From DATFRX01 sp035630615 (GTDB lineage Bacteria > Actinomycetota > Actinomycetes > Propionibacteriales > Nocardioidaceae), in contig DASQKI010000111.1 in NCBI GenBank assembly GCA_035630615.1, positions 9,996 to 73,995 of the forward strand: DNA of 64,000 bases, written 5' to 3'. Shown piece after piece: positions 34,103-42,381 of this stretch. A model generated the notes under the pieces. It ran no database searches. It was not told the origin of the DNA and was given only the letters and a program-made list of their open reading frames with translations. How positions within the stretch are numbered: position 1 is the first letter of the stretch; each line of letters opens with the position of its first letter. A program made the position numbers and the translations under genes.

Positions 34103-36907
34103 CTAGGCGGCTGGTGGCACGATCTGGATCAGCGCCCACTTGTTGTGGTCACCGGTATCCACGACCCTGAGCGTCGTGCCGAAGGCGACGCCGTCATCGG
34201 CCGGGTTACCCGTGCCGAGGATGGTGCCGCCGATGTCCTCGCCGTAGAGCTCCGTGGCCGGCGTGCCGTCTGGGTGGACGACGCGCGTGGTGTACGCCTG
34301 TAGGCCGACCGAAGGCACCACGACTGATCCCTGCGCGTACCGGAAGAACAGGCCGGTGTCACGCACCTCGATGCCCGGAACCCAACCGCGGTTGTCGGTG
34401 AACGTCTGCACCTGCGGCAGTCGGCCGAAGTCGGTGCAGTACTCACTGAACGGCTCGCCGGCCGCCTCGAGGCACTCGGTGAAGGCGTACGTCTCCTGCA
34501 ACCCGAAGGCGGCGTCGGACGAGTTCGGCCGCGACGGCAGGTTCTTCAGTGTGGACGGATCCTTCGCGGCTGCCTCACCGGTGCGGCGCAACGGGTCGAA
34601 GTGGCTGTCCACGATCAGCAGCCCGCCCTTGGCGCCGTAGCTCGGCAGCGCCGTGAGGTTGGCCGTGACGTGGTTGACGTCGCCGTACGCCACGTCACGG
34701 AACCACACGAGCATGCCGGGGGCGTTGTACTTGACCCGCTCCACTTTCCAGGCGCCGTCGCGCTGATAGGTGGAGTCGTACGCATAGCGCAGGCCGTTGT
34801 CGAACCCGTCGTAGTTACGCCACTCGGCGAGGTAGAACTGCTCGCTGATCTGCTCACCGTCGAAGATCCGCCAGCCGGCGCCGCTGGTGTCGGTCCACGT
34901 GCCGGTTTCGGCGGTCCAGCCGTTCGCGCCGGACTCGACGTCGTCGGTCCACACGGACGTGCCGTCGCTGGTCAACTCGAAGTCGTCGGCGAACCAGCCG
35001 CGCTCCAGGAACCCGGCGTCGGTCGCCTGCCGCAGCCGGATCTGGATCGTCTGCCCGGCGTACGGCGTGAGGTCGACATAGTGGTGCGCCCAGCCGCCCG
35101 TACTGCCGGTCAGGCCGTACTTCTTGTTGCCGAAGTCAGCCAGCCGGCCGTTCGGGTCGGGGTAGTCGTCCGGCGTCGAGACCTCGGCACCGGCCTCGTC
35201 GAAGACCTTCTGCTCCTCCCAGGTCGAACCGCCGTCGGTCGAGACCTCGACGAAGCCGTAGTCCCAGTCCTCCTCGATGATGTAGTCGTTCCACATCCAG
35301 AACTTGGCGTCTGTCGAACCGGCCGGCACGTCGACGGAGCGCGAGATCTTGACGTCGGCCCAGTCCTGGTCATTGCCGGACCACCACATGTTGCTGCCGC
35401 TGTGTGGCTCGCCGAGTTGCACGACCTTGTCGGGGAGGTTGAGGATCACGCCGTCCTCGGCGCCCTTCGGGGTACGGGAAGTCTGGCCCACCTTCAAGGT
35501 GCGCCTGGCGTCGCCGGTCTCCAGAACCTTCGGGTCGGCCCAGCCGAGCACCCACTTGTCCCAGATGCCCATGTGGGTCGGCAGCGACTGGAAGATCGGC
35601 CCGGTGTGCGATCCCGAAGCCATCAGGTCCCAGAAGTCGACGTCGGAGTCGGCCGCACCGGAGGTGTCGTAGAGGTCGGGCAGTCCCAGGTCGTGTCCGT
35701 ATTCGTGAGCGAAGACGCCGACACCGGAGTCCTCCGGCTGCACGATGTAGTTGGACACCTCGAGATCCGTGCCCGGGATTGGCTCGCCGCCTGCCACGTC
35801 GGACGAGTGGGCCCAGATCGAGTAGACGCCCTCGGCGCCGCCGCCGCCGGACTTGTCCTTACCGGCGTGCACCAGCACGAGGTGGTCGACGACGCCGTCC
35901 GGCTCGAACTTGTCGCCGTCGCCGTCCCGGTCGCCCTGGTCCTCTTGGTCGTAATCGGCCCAGGGGAAGTTCGGGTTGGCGGCCGCGAGCGCCTCCACAG
36001 CGTCGATCGCCAGCTGGCCCGGACCGAGCGGGTTGTCGGGGTGACCCTGCATATCCTGCGGTGCACCGGCGACCCAGTTGCCGTTCTCGTCCTGGAAGCA
36101 GCGGCTCGCGCCGTACCACGCCTCGGAGTGCGGCACCTGGATCCACGGCGTCGCCTCACCGGTCACCGTGTACGCGCCCTTGGACATCTCCTCGTACATG
36201 TTCCGCATGGTGTTGCCAGAGATGTCGATGCCGGGCTTGCCGTCCGGGCCCGTCAGATCGGGCCGCACCCGTTCGGTGATGCCCTCCTTGGTGTAGAGCA
36301 TCTTGTTGTAGAACTCCGACGAGAAGTCGTCGACCCACATGCTGTTGTTGTCGAGATGCGACGCGTCGGCCGGGTTCGGGATGTTGTTGTGCAGCGGCCC
36401 GTTCTGCACGGTCCCGGGCACACACGTACGGTCCTCGAACACCGTGGACGGGACCATGGTGTTGCTGAAGTCGTCGTTCGCCTGGTCGTTGAACTCGACC
36501 AGGATCGTGAGCAGCTTCGCTTCCTGCTGCTGTGGCGTCATCTTGAACTGGCTCGGGTTGTTGCCGGTCCGCACTGCCTTCGCCTCGGACTTGGCCAACT
36601 GCTGGGCGGCGACGGGGTTGCCCTGCGAGAACTTGCGATCGGTCTTGATAGCGAGGTCCATGGCCGGAGTACGGACGTTGTTCCGCAGCCTCGGCTCGTA
36701 GGTGACGCTTTGGTCCTGGACCTGTGGCTCGACGTAGTTGATCCAGGGCTCCGGCCCGGAGCTATCGGTCGACACGAAGCCGTCGCCTGGATTGGCGGCA
36801 GCCGCCCCAGCGGTCGTGTTTCCCGCGGCCAGGCCGGCCGCGACTAAAACGGCAGCTGGCACGGCAGCTGCGACCACGCGCCGTCGTGACATCGTCGGAT
36901 GAGACAT
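34103..36907 (-). CDS. Secreted M6-family metallopeptidase (immune inhibitor A-like)
   Basis: 934 aa. ATG 36907 is preceded by AAGGAG at 5 nt; the frame extends upstream without a ribosome site. A signal peptide spans residues 1-38, with a propeptide to about 125. The catalytic zinc motif HEYGHDLGLPDLYDT is at about 401-415. Downstream are two MAM/jellyroll-like modules (SVDVPAGSTDAKFWMWNDYI, RGWFADDFELTSDG) characteristic of InhA. InhA-type enzymes are broad secreted proteases. It is distinct from, and much closer to true InhA than, the M6-like gene at 23-25.6 kb. Confidence 0.95.
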   Translation of the reverse strand: MSHPTMSRRRVVAAAVPAAVLVAAGLAAGNTTAGAAAANPGDGFVSTDSSGPEPWINYVEPQVQDQSVTYEPRLRNNVRTPAMDLAIKTDRKFSQGNPVAAQQLAKSEAKAVRTGNNPSQFKMTPQQQEAKLLTILVEFNDQANDDFSNTMVPSTVFEDRTCVPGTVQNGPLHNNIPNPADASHLDNNSMWVDDFSSEFYNKMLYTKEGITERVRPDLTGPDGKPGIDISGNTMRNMYEEMSKGAYTVTGEATPWIQVPHSEAWYGASRCFQDENGNWVAGAPQDMQGHPDNPLGPGQLAIDAVEALAAANPNFPWADYDQEDQGDRDGDGDKFEPDGVVDHLVLVHAGKDKSGGGGAEGVYSIWAHSSDVAGGEPIPGTDLEVSNYIVQPEDSGVGVFAHEYGHDLGLPDLYDTSGAADSDVDFWDLMASGSHTGPIFQSLPTHMGIWDKWVLGWADPKVLETGDARRTLKVGQTSRTPKGAEDGVILNLPDKVVQLGEPHSGSNMWWSGNDQDWADVKISRSVDVPAGSTDAKFWMWNDYIIEEDWDYGFVEVSTDGGSTWEEQKVFDEAGAEVSTPDDYPDPNGRLADFGNKKYGLTGSTGGWAHHYVDLTPYAGQTIQIRLRQATDAGFLERGWFADDFELTSDGTSVWTDDVESGANGWTAETGTWTDTSGAGWRIFDGEQISEQFYLAEWRNYDGFDNGLRYAYDSTYQRDGAWKVERVKYNAPGMLVWFRDVAYGDVNHVTANLTALPSYGAKGGLLIVDSHFDPLRRTGEAAAKDPSTLKNLPSRPNSSDAAFGLQETYAFTECLEAAGEPFSEYCTDFGRLPQVQTFTDNRGWVPGIEVRDTGLFFRYAQGSVVVPSVGLQAYTTRVVHPDGTPATELYGEDIGGTILGTGNPADDGVAFGTTLRVVDTGDHNKWALIQIVPPAA

Positions 36908-37173
36908 TCCGCTCCTTCTCCACGCCCAGGGGTGACCGGACGTCAGGCAGACGTCGAGGGGTCGCCTCGACGTCGATACGGATACCGCCCCGAGTCGTCG
37001 CGTGCCGCGACGAGACATTTGGCCGATAGCTTGGCGGGCCGGCGCGATCCGCCGCGACTACGAGATGCCGTTCTTTATCGTTTCGAGACCGATGACGGAC
37101 CCCTTTGAGCCATCTCGACTGCTTACGCCCCCATATGTTCTGGCGCACCGGCCGCGCATCGTACGATCCAGCC

Positions 37174-38064
37174 GTGACCGAGATCCTTCACATCACCGAG
37201 CGCAGCCTCTGGGACGCGGCGCGCGAGCGTGGGACCTACGACATGTCGACCCGGGGCCGAACCCTTGCCGGCGAGGGCTTCGTCCACTGCTCGACGCGCC
37301 GACAACTGCCGGCCGTCGCCGAGGCTCTCTACGACGACGTCGATCCGGAGACGCTCGTCGTCTTGATCATCGACGGCGACCGGCTGACCGCACCGGTGCG
37401 CTACGAGGCACCGACCCCCGGCGACGAGCGCTTTCCGCACGTCTACGGGCCGATCCCCGTCGACGCCGTCGTGCGGGTCGAGCCCTGGGTCGACTGGCAG
37501 GCGGAGGTGCCGGAGCGATACTCCGTGGCCACGGTCTACCCCGACATGTGGGTCGACCCCGACGACGATCCCCGCGAGGGCGGCCCGACGCTCGGCGACG
37601 AGCGGACCACGCTGCTCGAGTACCTCCGCGACCAGCGGCTGACCTTCGAGATGAAGTGCGACGGCCTCGACGCCGAGCAGATGGCACGACGCTCGGTGCC
37701 GCCATCGACCATGTCACTGCTCGGGCTCGTTCGGCACTTGGCCGCTGTCGAGCACAGCTGGTTTCGCCGGGTCATGGACGGCCAAGACATCCCGCGGCTC
37801 TATCGGTCCGAGATCGACCGCGACCTGGACTTCAATGGCGCGGTTGCCGACCCCGCCGTGGTCGACGACGCCTGGCGTACTTGGCGAGCCGAGATGGCCT
37901 TCACCGACGAGTGGATCGCCAACGCGCCCGACCTCGGCGTGACCGACCCCACCGGTGAGGACTCTCTGCGCGAGGTCGTCGTCCACCTGATCCGCGAGTA
38001 CGCCCGACACTGCGGCCATGCCGACCTACTCCGTGAGCGCATCGACGGACGCACCGGCCAATAA
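37174..38064 (+). CDS. DUF952-DinB (DUF664) fusion protein
   Basis: 296 aa from GTG 37174; upstream frame is poor coding sequence. Residues 1-100 are DUF952 (LHITERSLWDAARERGTYDM, EGFVHCSTRRQL, HVYGPIPVDAVV). Residues 120-290 are a DinB/DUF664 four-helix domain with likely metal-binding His in GLVRHLAAVEHSWFRR and REYARHCGHADLLRE. DinB-like enzymes often act as thiol-dependent transferases. The two domains are usually separate proteins, so a fused function is suggested but unknown. It converges on the ribosomal protection gene with 2 bp between stops. Confidence 0.85.
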   Translation: MTEILHITERSLWDAARERGTYDMSTRGRTLAGEGFVHCSTRRQLPAVAEALYDDVDPETLVVLIIDGDRLTAPVRYEAPTPGDERFPHVYGPIPVDAVVRVEPWVDWQAEVPERYSVATVYPDMWVDPDDDPREGGPTLGDERTTLLEYLRDQRLTFEMKCDGLDAEQMARRSVPPSTMSLLGLVRHLAAVEHSWFRRVMDGQDIPRLYRSEIDRDLDFNGAVADPAVVDDAWRTWRAEMAFTDEWIANAPDLGVTDPTGEDSLREVVVHLIREYARHCGHADLLRERIDGRTGQ

Positions 38065-38066
38065 CG

Positions 38067-39941
38067 TCAGACCCAGCGGCCGAACTCCGACTGCAAGACG
38101 CCCTCGCCGTGGGACAGGGCCGCCAACCGCCGATCGAGCTCGTGTACGCGCGCCGCCGGGATCTCACCCTCGACGACGTACGAGGAGCCGTCCGGCGTCT
38201 GGGTCAGCGGCACCGCCCGTACTCGCGGCAACGCCGTCAGTACCGTACGGACCGTGTCGAGCGGGATCTCGAGCCGGAACCGATGCATCGGCTCGTAGAC
38301 CCGCGTTCCGGCCTGCTTCAGCGCCCTCATCAACACCAGCGGCGTCAGTCCCCTAAAGTCACCACCGTTGGTCGACACGGAGCTCCATCCGTAGGGAGGC
38401 GGCGGCGTGTAGTCGGAGTGCGTCAGCGCGACCACGCAGTCGGTGACCTGCCAGCCACGCGGCCCGCGGCGCAGGGTCTCGTGGACGGTGTCCTCGATCG
38501 CCCGGAAGAACGCGTACGGCATCGACCCCAGCTCGATCTCGCGGCGGAACCGTATGCCGGATCCCGCCGGGCCGGACTCGACCCGCAGGCCGACGGTGGC
38601 CCGGAACTGGTTCGTCGCGTCGCCCATGTATTCGACGGCGTCGCCGGTGCCCACCGGACGCTCGATGCAGATCGTCGTGGTCTCCCGAAACGTGACGTCG
38701 AGGCCGTAGTCAGCTGCCAACGTCGCCTGGACGACCTCCTTCTGCACCTCGCCATACAGCGACACCGAGATCTCGCGCCGGACCTCGTCGTGCCGCACGT
38801 TGATCAACGGGTCCTGCTCGGCCAACTCGGTCAGTGCCGCGTGCAGCGCACCGCGGTCGGCCGGCTGGCACGGCAGCACGACCGTCTCCAGAGTCGGCGG
38901 CGCGAAGTGGGCGTCGCCGGTGCCGGGGCGCGGCGTGCCGATCGAGTCGCCGATCCGGATCTCCCCGAGCCCCGAGAGTCGGCCGATCTCGCCGGCGGAC
39001 AGCGCCTGGTCGTCACGTGCGGCGAACGGGCTGACCGCGGTGACCTTGCCCTCGCGGTCCGATCCGTACCGAACTCGGTCACGGATGCGCAGCGCGCCGG
39101 AGAACATCCGGACGTACGCGATCTTCTCTCCGGCCGGACCGCGCTCGATCTTGAACACCGTGCCGGACACCGGTCCATCGACGGCGCCGGTCGATGTCGG
39201 CAGCAGCTCGGCGATGCCGCGCGTCAACGTCTCGACGCCGGCGCCGGTGACCGCGGACCCGAAGTACACGGGGTGCACCAGCGCCCGCGCGGTCTGCGCC
39301 GCGAGCGACGCACGGAGCTCGCCGTACGAGACCGCCGCTTCGTCGTCGACGTACGCGGCAAGCAGCGTGTCGTCCTGCCGCGTCAACCGCTCGACCAGGT
39401 CCGAGCGGAAATTCGGGTCGGACTGTTCGTACGCCATGAAGTCGCTGTCCCGGCCGCCGATCGCGGACGGCCGACCCATCGCGATCGGCGTCACAGCAAG
39501 CTTGTCGGCGATCGCGTCGAGTAGGGCCTCGTGCCGGGCCCCGACGCGGTCGATCTTGTTCACGAAGATCAGCGTCGGGATGCCGAGCCGGCGCAGGGTC
39601 CGCATCAGCACGCGCGTCTGCGGCTGCACTCCCTCGACTGCCGACACGACCAGGACAGCACCGTCAAGCACGCCGAGCACCCGCTCGACCTCGGCGATGA
39701 AGTCCGGGTGGCCAGGTGTGTCGATCAGGTTGACCGTGACGTCGCCGATGTCGAACGACGCAACCGCAGACTTGATCGTGATGCCGCGGGCGCGCTCGAG
39801 CGCCATCGTGTCGGTCTGGGTGGTGCCGTCGTCGACTCGGCCGAACTCGTCGATGACCCCAGCGGCGTAGAGAAGCCGCTCGGTCAGGCTCGTCTTACCG
39901 GCGTCGACATGCGCGACAATCCCTAGGTTCAGCGTTTCCAA
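38067..39941 (-). CDS. Tetracycline-resistance-type ribosomal protection GTPase (copy 1)
   Basis: 624 aa, TTG start after AAGGAC. It is an EF-G paralogue of the Tet(M)/Otr(A) class: G1 AHVDAGKTSLTER (10-22), G3 DTPGHPDF (about 74), G4 NKID (about 128). Domains II-V follow, with the EF-G C-terminal domain near the end (HRFRLEIPLDTVRTVL). Such proteins displace tetracycline from the 30S A site by GTP hydrolysis. The start lies inside a 35-codon leader ORF (39895-40002). A WhiB7-like promoter is at 40047-40084. A second copy follows upstream on the same strand; copy 1 lacks the C-terminal extension of copy 2. Confidence 0.9.
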   Translation of the reverse strand: METLNLGIVAHVDAGKTSLTERLLYAAGVIDEFGRVDDGTTQTDTMALERARGITIKSAVASFDIGDVTVNLIDTPGHPDFIAEVERVLGVLDGAVLVVSAVEGVQPQTRVLMRTLRRLGIPTLIFVNKIDRVGARHEALLDAIADKLAVTPIAMGRPSAIGGRDSDFMAYEQSDPNFRSDLVERLTRQDDTLLAAYVDDEAAVSYGELRASLAAQTARALVHPVYFGSAVTGAGVETLTRGIAELLPTSTGAVDGPVSGTVFKIERGPAGEKIAYVRMFSGALRIRDRVRYGSDREGKVTAVSPFAARDDQALSAGEIGRLSGLGEIRIGDSIGTPRPGTGDAHFAPPTLETVVLPCQPADRGALHAALTELAEQDPLINVRHDEVRREISVSLYGEVQKEVVQATLAADYGLDVTFRETTTICIERPVGTGDAVEYMGDATNQFRATVGLRVESGPAGSGIRFRREIELGSMPYAFFRAIEDTVHETLRRGPRGWQVTDCVVALTHSDYTPPPPYGWSSVSTNGGDFRGLTPLVLMRALKQAGTRVYEPMHRFRLEIPLDTVRTVLTALPRVRAVPLTQTPDGSSYVVEGEIPAARVHELDRRLAALSHGEGVLQSEFGRWV

Positions 39942-40002
39942 GCGTCCTGTCCTTACGTGCGAAAAACACTCCTTCCTGAAGGGACAGCGACGCAGGGCGC
40001 AT
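39895..40002 (-). CDS. 35-aa leader peptide overlapping ribosomal protection gene 1
   Basis: ATG 40002 follows AAGGAG at 7 nt and the frame ends at TAA 39895. It overlaps the first 47 bp of the GTPase gene in another frame. The peptide starts MRPASLSLQEG and ends in a Cys/Arg-rich DCRACRRR. The second GTPase gene has a leader of the same length, position and start region. Small leader ORFs that make resistance-gene translation sensitive to stalled ribosomes are established for Erm and Tet genes, so attenuation is the likely role. Confidence 0.7.
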   Translation of the reverse strand: MRPASLSLQEGVFFARKDRTLGNAEPRDCRACRRR

Positions 40003-40046
40003 GAGCTTTCTCCTTGGGCTCAGTCAAGACGGGGGATAACGCTGAC

Positions 40047-40084
40047 AGTGCAGCAGTCGGCGTACGCGGCGGCAACCGATTTAG
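40047..40084 (-). promoter_or_regulatory. WhiB7-like promoter of ribosomal protection gene 1
   Basis: On the minus strand, CTAAATCGGTTG (40073-40084) carries an AT-rich tract just upstream of a GGTTG -35 (TTGCCG, 40070-40075). Exactly 17 bp later is TGCACT (40047-40052) as a -10. WhiB7-dependent promoters are known to need an AT-rich element next to the -35 box. The same arrangement is at 42202-42239. Inferred: both genes belong to a ribosome-stress regulon. Confidence 0.65.
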
Positions 40085-40091
40085 CTCACAC

Positions 40092-42101
40092 CTAAAGGCT
40101 GTTCGCCGGCCGGTGCTGGACGTGGCGCAGGTAGTCCTTGCGGTCGAGCGGGTTCGGACGGGTCCGACGACGAGTCGGCGCGGGGCCGCGAACCGGCTCG
40201 TAGCGATCGAAGGCCGACTCCAACACGCCCTCGCCGCCGGTCAACGCCGGCAACCGCTGCTGGAGTCGATGGACCCGCGCCGCCGGGATCACACCCTCGA
40301 CAACGCTGGACGAACCCCGCACGACCGGGGCCTCGGGGACCGCGCCGAGTCGCGCCAACGCCGGAAGCGCCGAGCCGATCGCGTCCTGAGGCAGCTCCAG
40401 CCGGAAGCGATGCAGCGGTTCACAGACGCGAGTACGGGCCTGACCCAGCGCCTGCATCACGACGATCGGAGTCAGGTCGCGGTAGTCACTCGGCTGGCTG
40501 AGCGGCCCCCTCGTCGACGGCGGACCATCGGCCGAGCTGTAGTTGCAGTCGACCATCGTCACGACGCAGTCCGTGACCCGCCAGCCGTACAAGCCCTCCA
40601 GCAAGCCGCGCTCGACGTAGCGCTTCATCATGACCTCGAAGTTGCCGGTACTCTTGAAGACGTACAGCGGCATCCGACGCGGCTCGACCCGCAGTCGGAA
40701 GACGACGCCGCTGCCACTCGCGCCGGGCTCGACGCGGAGCCCGACCGTCGCGCTGAACGGGTTCGTGTCGGCGTTGAGGATCTCGACGGCGTCACCGCTC
40801 CCCTTCGGCCGCTCGACGCAGATCGTGCTCGTCTCGCGAAACGCGACCTCGATGCCGTAGTCGGCAGTCAGGGTCGCCTCGATGACCTCCTTCTGTACCT
40901 CGCCGTAAAGCGAGAGGGAGATCTCGTGCCGAAGGTCGTCGTGCCGCACGTTGATCAACGGGTCCTGCTCTGCGAGCTCGGTCAGTGCCACGTGGAGGGC
41001 ACCCTTGTCGACGTCGCGGCGCGGCACGACGACCGTCTCCAGCGTCGGGGGCGCAAACTGCGCGTCGCTCGCGGCGGCCGGCGACCGACCGATCGGGTCG
41101 CCGATCTGGACGTCGGCGAGCCCCCAGACCTGCCCGATCTCGCCGGCGACGACCGAGGCGCGTCGGACGGCGGAGCCGCGGTCGAAGACCCGGATCGCGG
41201 TGACCTTTCCCTCGCGTTCGCCGCGCGTCGCGAGCCGATCCCGCACGCTCACGGCGCCGCTGAACATGCGGACGTAGGCGATCCGTTCACCGGCCCGGCC
41301 GCGCTCGATCTTGAAGACCCGACCCGAGGTCGAGTCGTCGACGTCGACGCTGCCGGTCGGCAGCAAGCCCTTGATGCCGTCGCTGAGCGCCTCGACGCCG
41401 GCGCCGGTCATCGCGGACCCGAAATACACCGGGTGCACGAGGGTCCGCGCGGTCTGCGCTGCCAGCGCCGTACGCAGCCGTTCGTACGACACGGTCGTCT
41501 CGTCGTCGACGTACGCGGCCAGCAGCGCATCGTCGCGGACGGCGACCAGGTCGAGGAGCGCGCCGACGAAGTCGGAGTCGGTCGAGCCGTACGGGACGAA
41601 GTCGGCGTCTCGCGTGCCCAACCGGGTCGTCGACCCCATCGACACGACGGCGGGCGTCAGCCGCTCGGCGATCGCGGCGAGGACGGCCTCGTGCCGGGCA
41701 CCACCTCGGTCGATCTTGTTCACGAAGATCAACGTCGGAATCTGCAGCCGGCGGAGGGTCCGCATCAGCACGTGGGTCTGCGGCTGTACCCCCTCGACGG
41801 CAGAGATCACCAGCACGACGCCGTCGAGCACGCCGAGCACCCGCTCTACCTCGGCGATGAAGTCCGGGTGACCGGGCGTGTCGATCAGGTTGACCGTGAG
41901 GTCGTCGAGCACAAACGAGACGACCGCGGACTTGATCGTGATGCCGCGAGCACGCTCCAGGGCGAGCGAGTCGGTATGGGTGTTGCCGGCGTCGACCCGA
42001 CCGACGTCGTCGATGACTCCGGCGGCGTAGAGAAGCCGCTCGGTCAGGCTCGTCTTACCGGCGTCGACATGGGCCAAGATTCCTAAGTTCAGCGTCGCCA
42101 A
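40092..42101 (-). CDS. Tetracycline-resistance-type ribosomal protection GTPase (copy 2)
   Basis: 669 aa, TTG start after AAGGAC. Strongly similar to copy 1 along its length: identical G1 (AHVDAGKTSLTER) and G3 (DTPGHPDFIAEVERVLGVLD) regions and G4 NKID. It differs in domain III-V loops and has a basic C-terminal extension of about 35 residues (TRRRTRPNPLDRKDYLRHV) like those of Otr(A)-type proteins. The function is ribosome rescue from tetracyclines or related drugs. The divergence from copy 1 is much greater than a recent duplication, so the two may handle different drugs. Leader ORF 42055-42162 and a WhiB7-like promoter precede it. Confidence 0.9.
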   Translation of the reverse strand: MATLNLGILAHVDAGKTSLTERLLYAAGVIDDVGRVDAGNTHTDSLALERARGITIKSAVVSFVLDDLTVNLIDTPGHPDFIAEVERVLGVLDGVVLVISAVEGVQPQTHVLMRTLRRLQIPTLIFVNKIDRGGARHEAVLAAIAERLTPAVVSMGSTTRLGTRDADFVPYGSTDSDFVGALLDLVAVRDDALLAAYVDDETTVSYERLRTALAAQTARTLVHPVYFGSAMTGAGVEALSDGIKGLLPTGSVDVDDSTSGRVFKIERGRAGERIAYVRMFSGAVSVRDRLATRGEREGKVTAIRVFDRGSAVRRASVVAGEIGQVWGLADVQIGDPIGRSPAAASDAQFAPPTLETVVVPRRDVDKGALHVALTELAEQDPLINVRHDDLRHEISLSLYGEVQKEVIEATLTADYGIEVAFRETSTICVERPKGSGDAVEILNADTNPFSATVGLRVEPGASGSGVVFRLRVEPRRMPLYVFKSTGNFEVMMKRYVERGLLEGLYGWRVTDCVVTMVDCNYSSADGPPSTRGPLSQPSDYRDLTPIVVMQALGQARTRVCEPLHRFRLELPQDAIGSALPALARLGAVPEAPVVRGSSSVVEGVIPAARVHRLQQRLPALTGGEGVLESAFDRYEPVRGPAPTRRRTRPNPLDRKDYLRHVQHRPANSL

Positions 42102-42162
42102 GGTTCATGTCCTTAAGTGAGACAACAGCTCCCTTCGAGATGGACACGAACGCTGCTCGCAT
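42055..42162 (-). CDS. 35-aa leader peptide overlapping ribosomal protection gene 2
   Basis: ATG 42162 follows a GAGGAG at 7 nt and ends at TAA 42055, giving exactly 35 codons, as in leader 1. It overlaps the GTPase start in another frame. Sequence begins MRAAFVSISKG and ends GPCRRR; leaders 1 and 2 share MR, the late NxGxAE/LR pattern and the basic RRR end. The stretch around the ATG (GGAGNAAGCTCATGCG) is conserved between the two loci. This supports selection on the leader. Confidence 0.7.
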   Translation of the reverse strand: MRAAFVSISKGAVVSLKDMNLGDAELRNLGPCRRR

Positions 42163-42201
42163 GAGCTTGCTCCTCGCCTTGACGTCTTACGTGATGTCTG
42201 T

Positions 42202-42239
42202 AGTGGAACAGAGGGGCCGTCCGACCACAACCGAATTAG
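42202..42239 (-). promoter_or_regulatory. WhiB7-like promoter of ribosomal protection gene 2
   Basis: CTAATTCGGTTG (42228-42239, minus strand) gives an AT-rich tract and -35 TTGTGG (42225-42230). A 17-bp spacer separates it from -10 TCCACT (42202-42207). This matches the element before copy 1 in sequence and spacing, although the surrounding DNA has diverged, so the element is conserved by function. Confidence 0.65.
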
Positions 42240-42381
42240 TCGGGCACCGTCGACGCGTGGCCGCCTCCGTCGTTGCCGCGGCGGCTACAGGTTGCCTGCA
42301 GGTCGTCTCCAGGGCGACCGGCAATCGTTGGAGAGCGATGCGGCCCGGGCGGGACGGGTCAAACCTGGAAGGGGGGTCGGA

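Noticed and set aside
40014..42086. 690-codon plus-strand frame opposite ribosomal protection gene 2
   Set aside because: Same mirror effect; the minus-strand frame has complete GTPase motifs.
38067..42101. Calling the two GTPases elongation factor G
   Set aside because: They lack fusA neighbours (rpsL, rpsG, tuf), are shorter, and carry the Tet/Otr-style start and leader arrangement.
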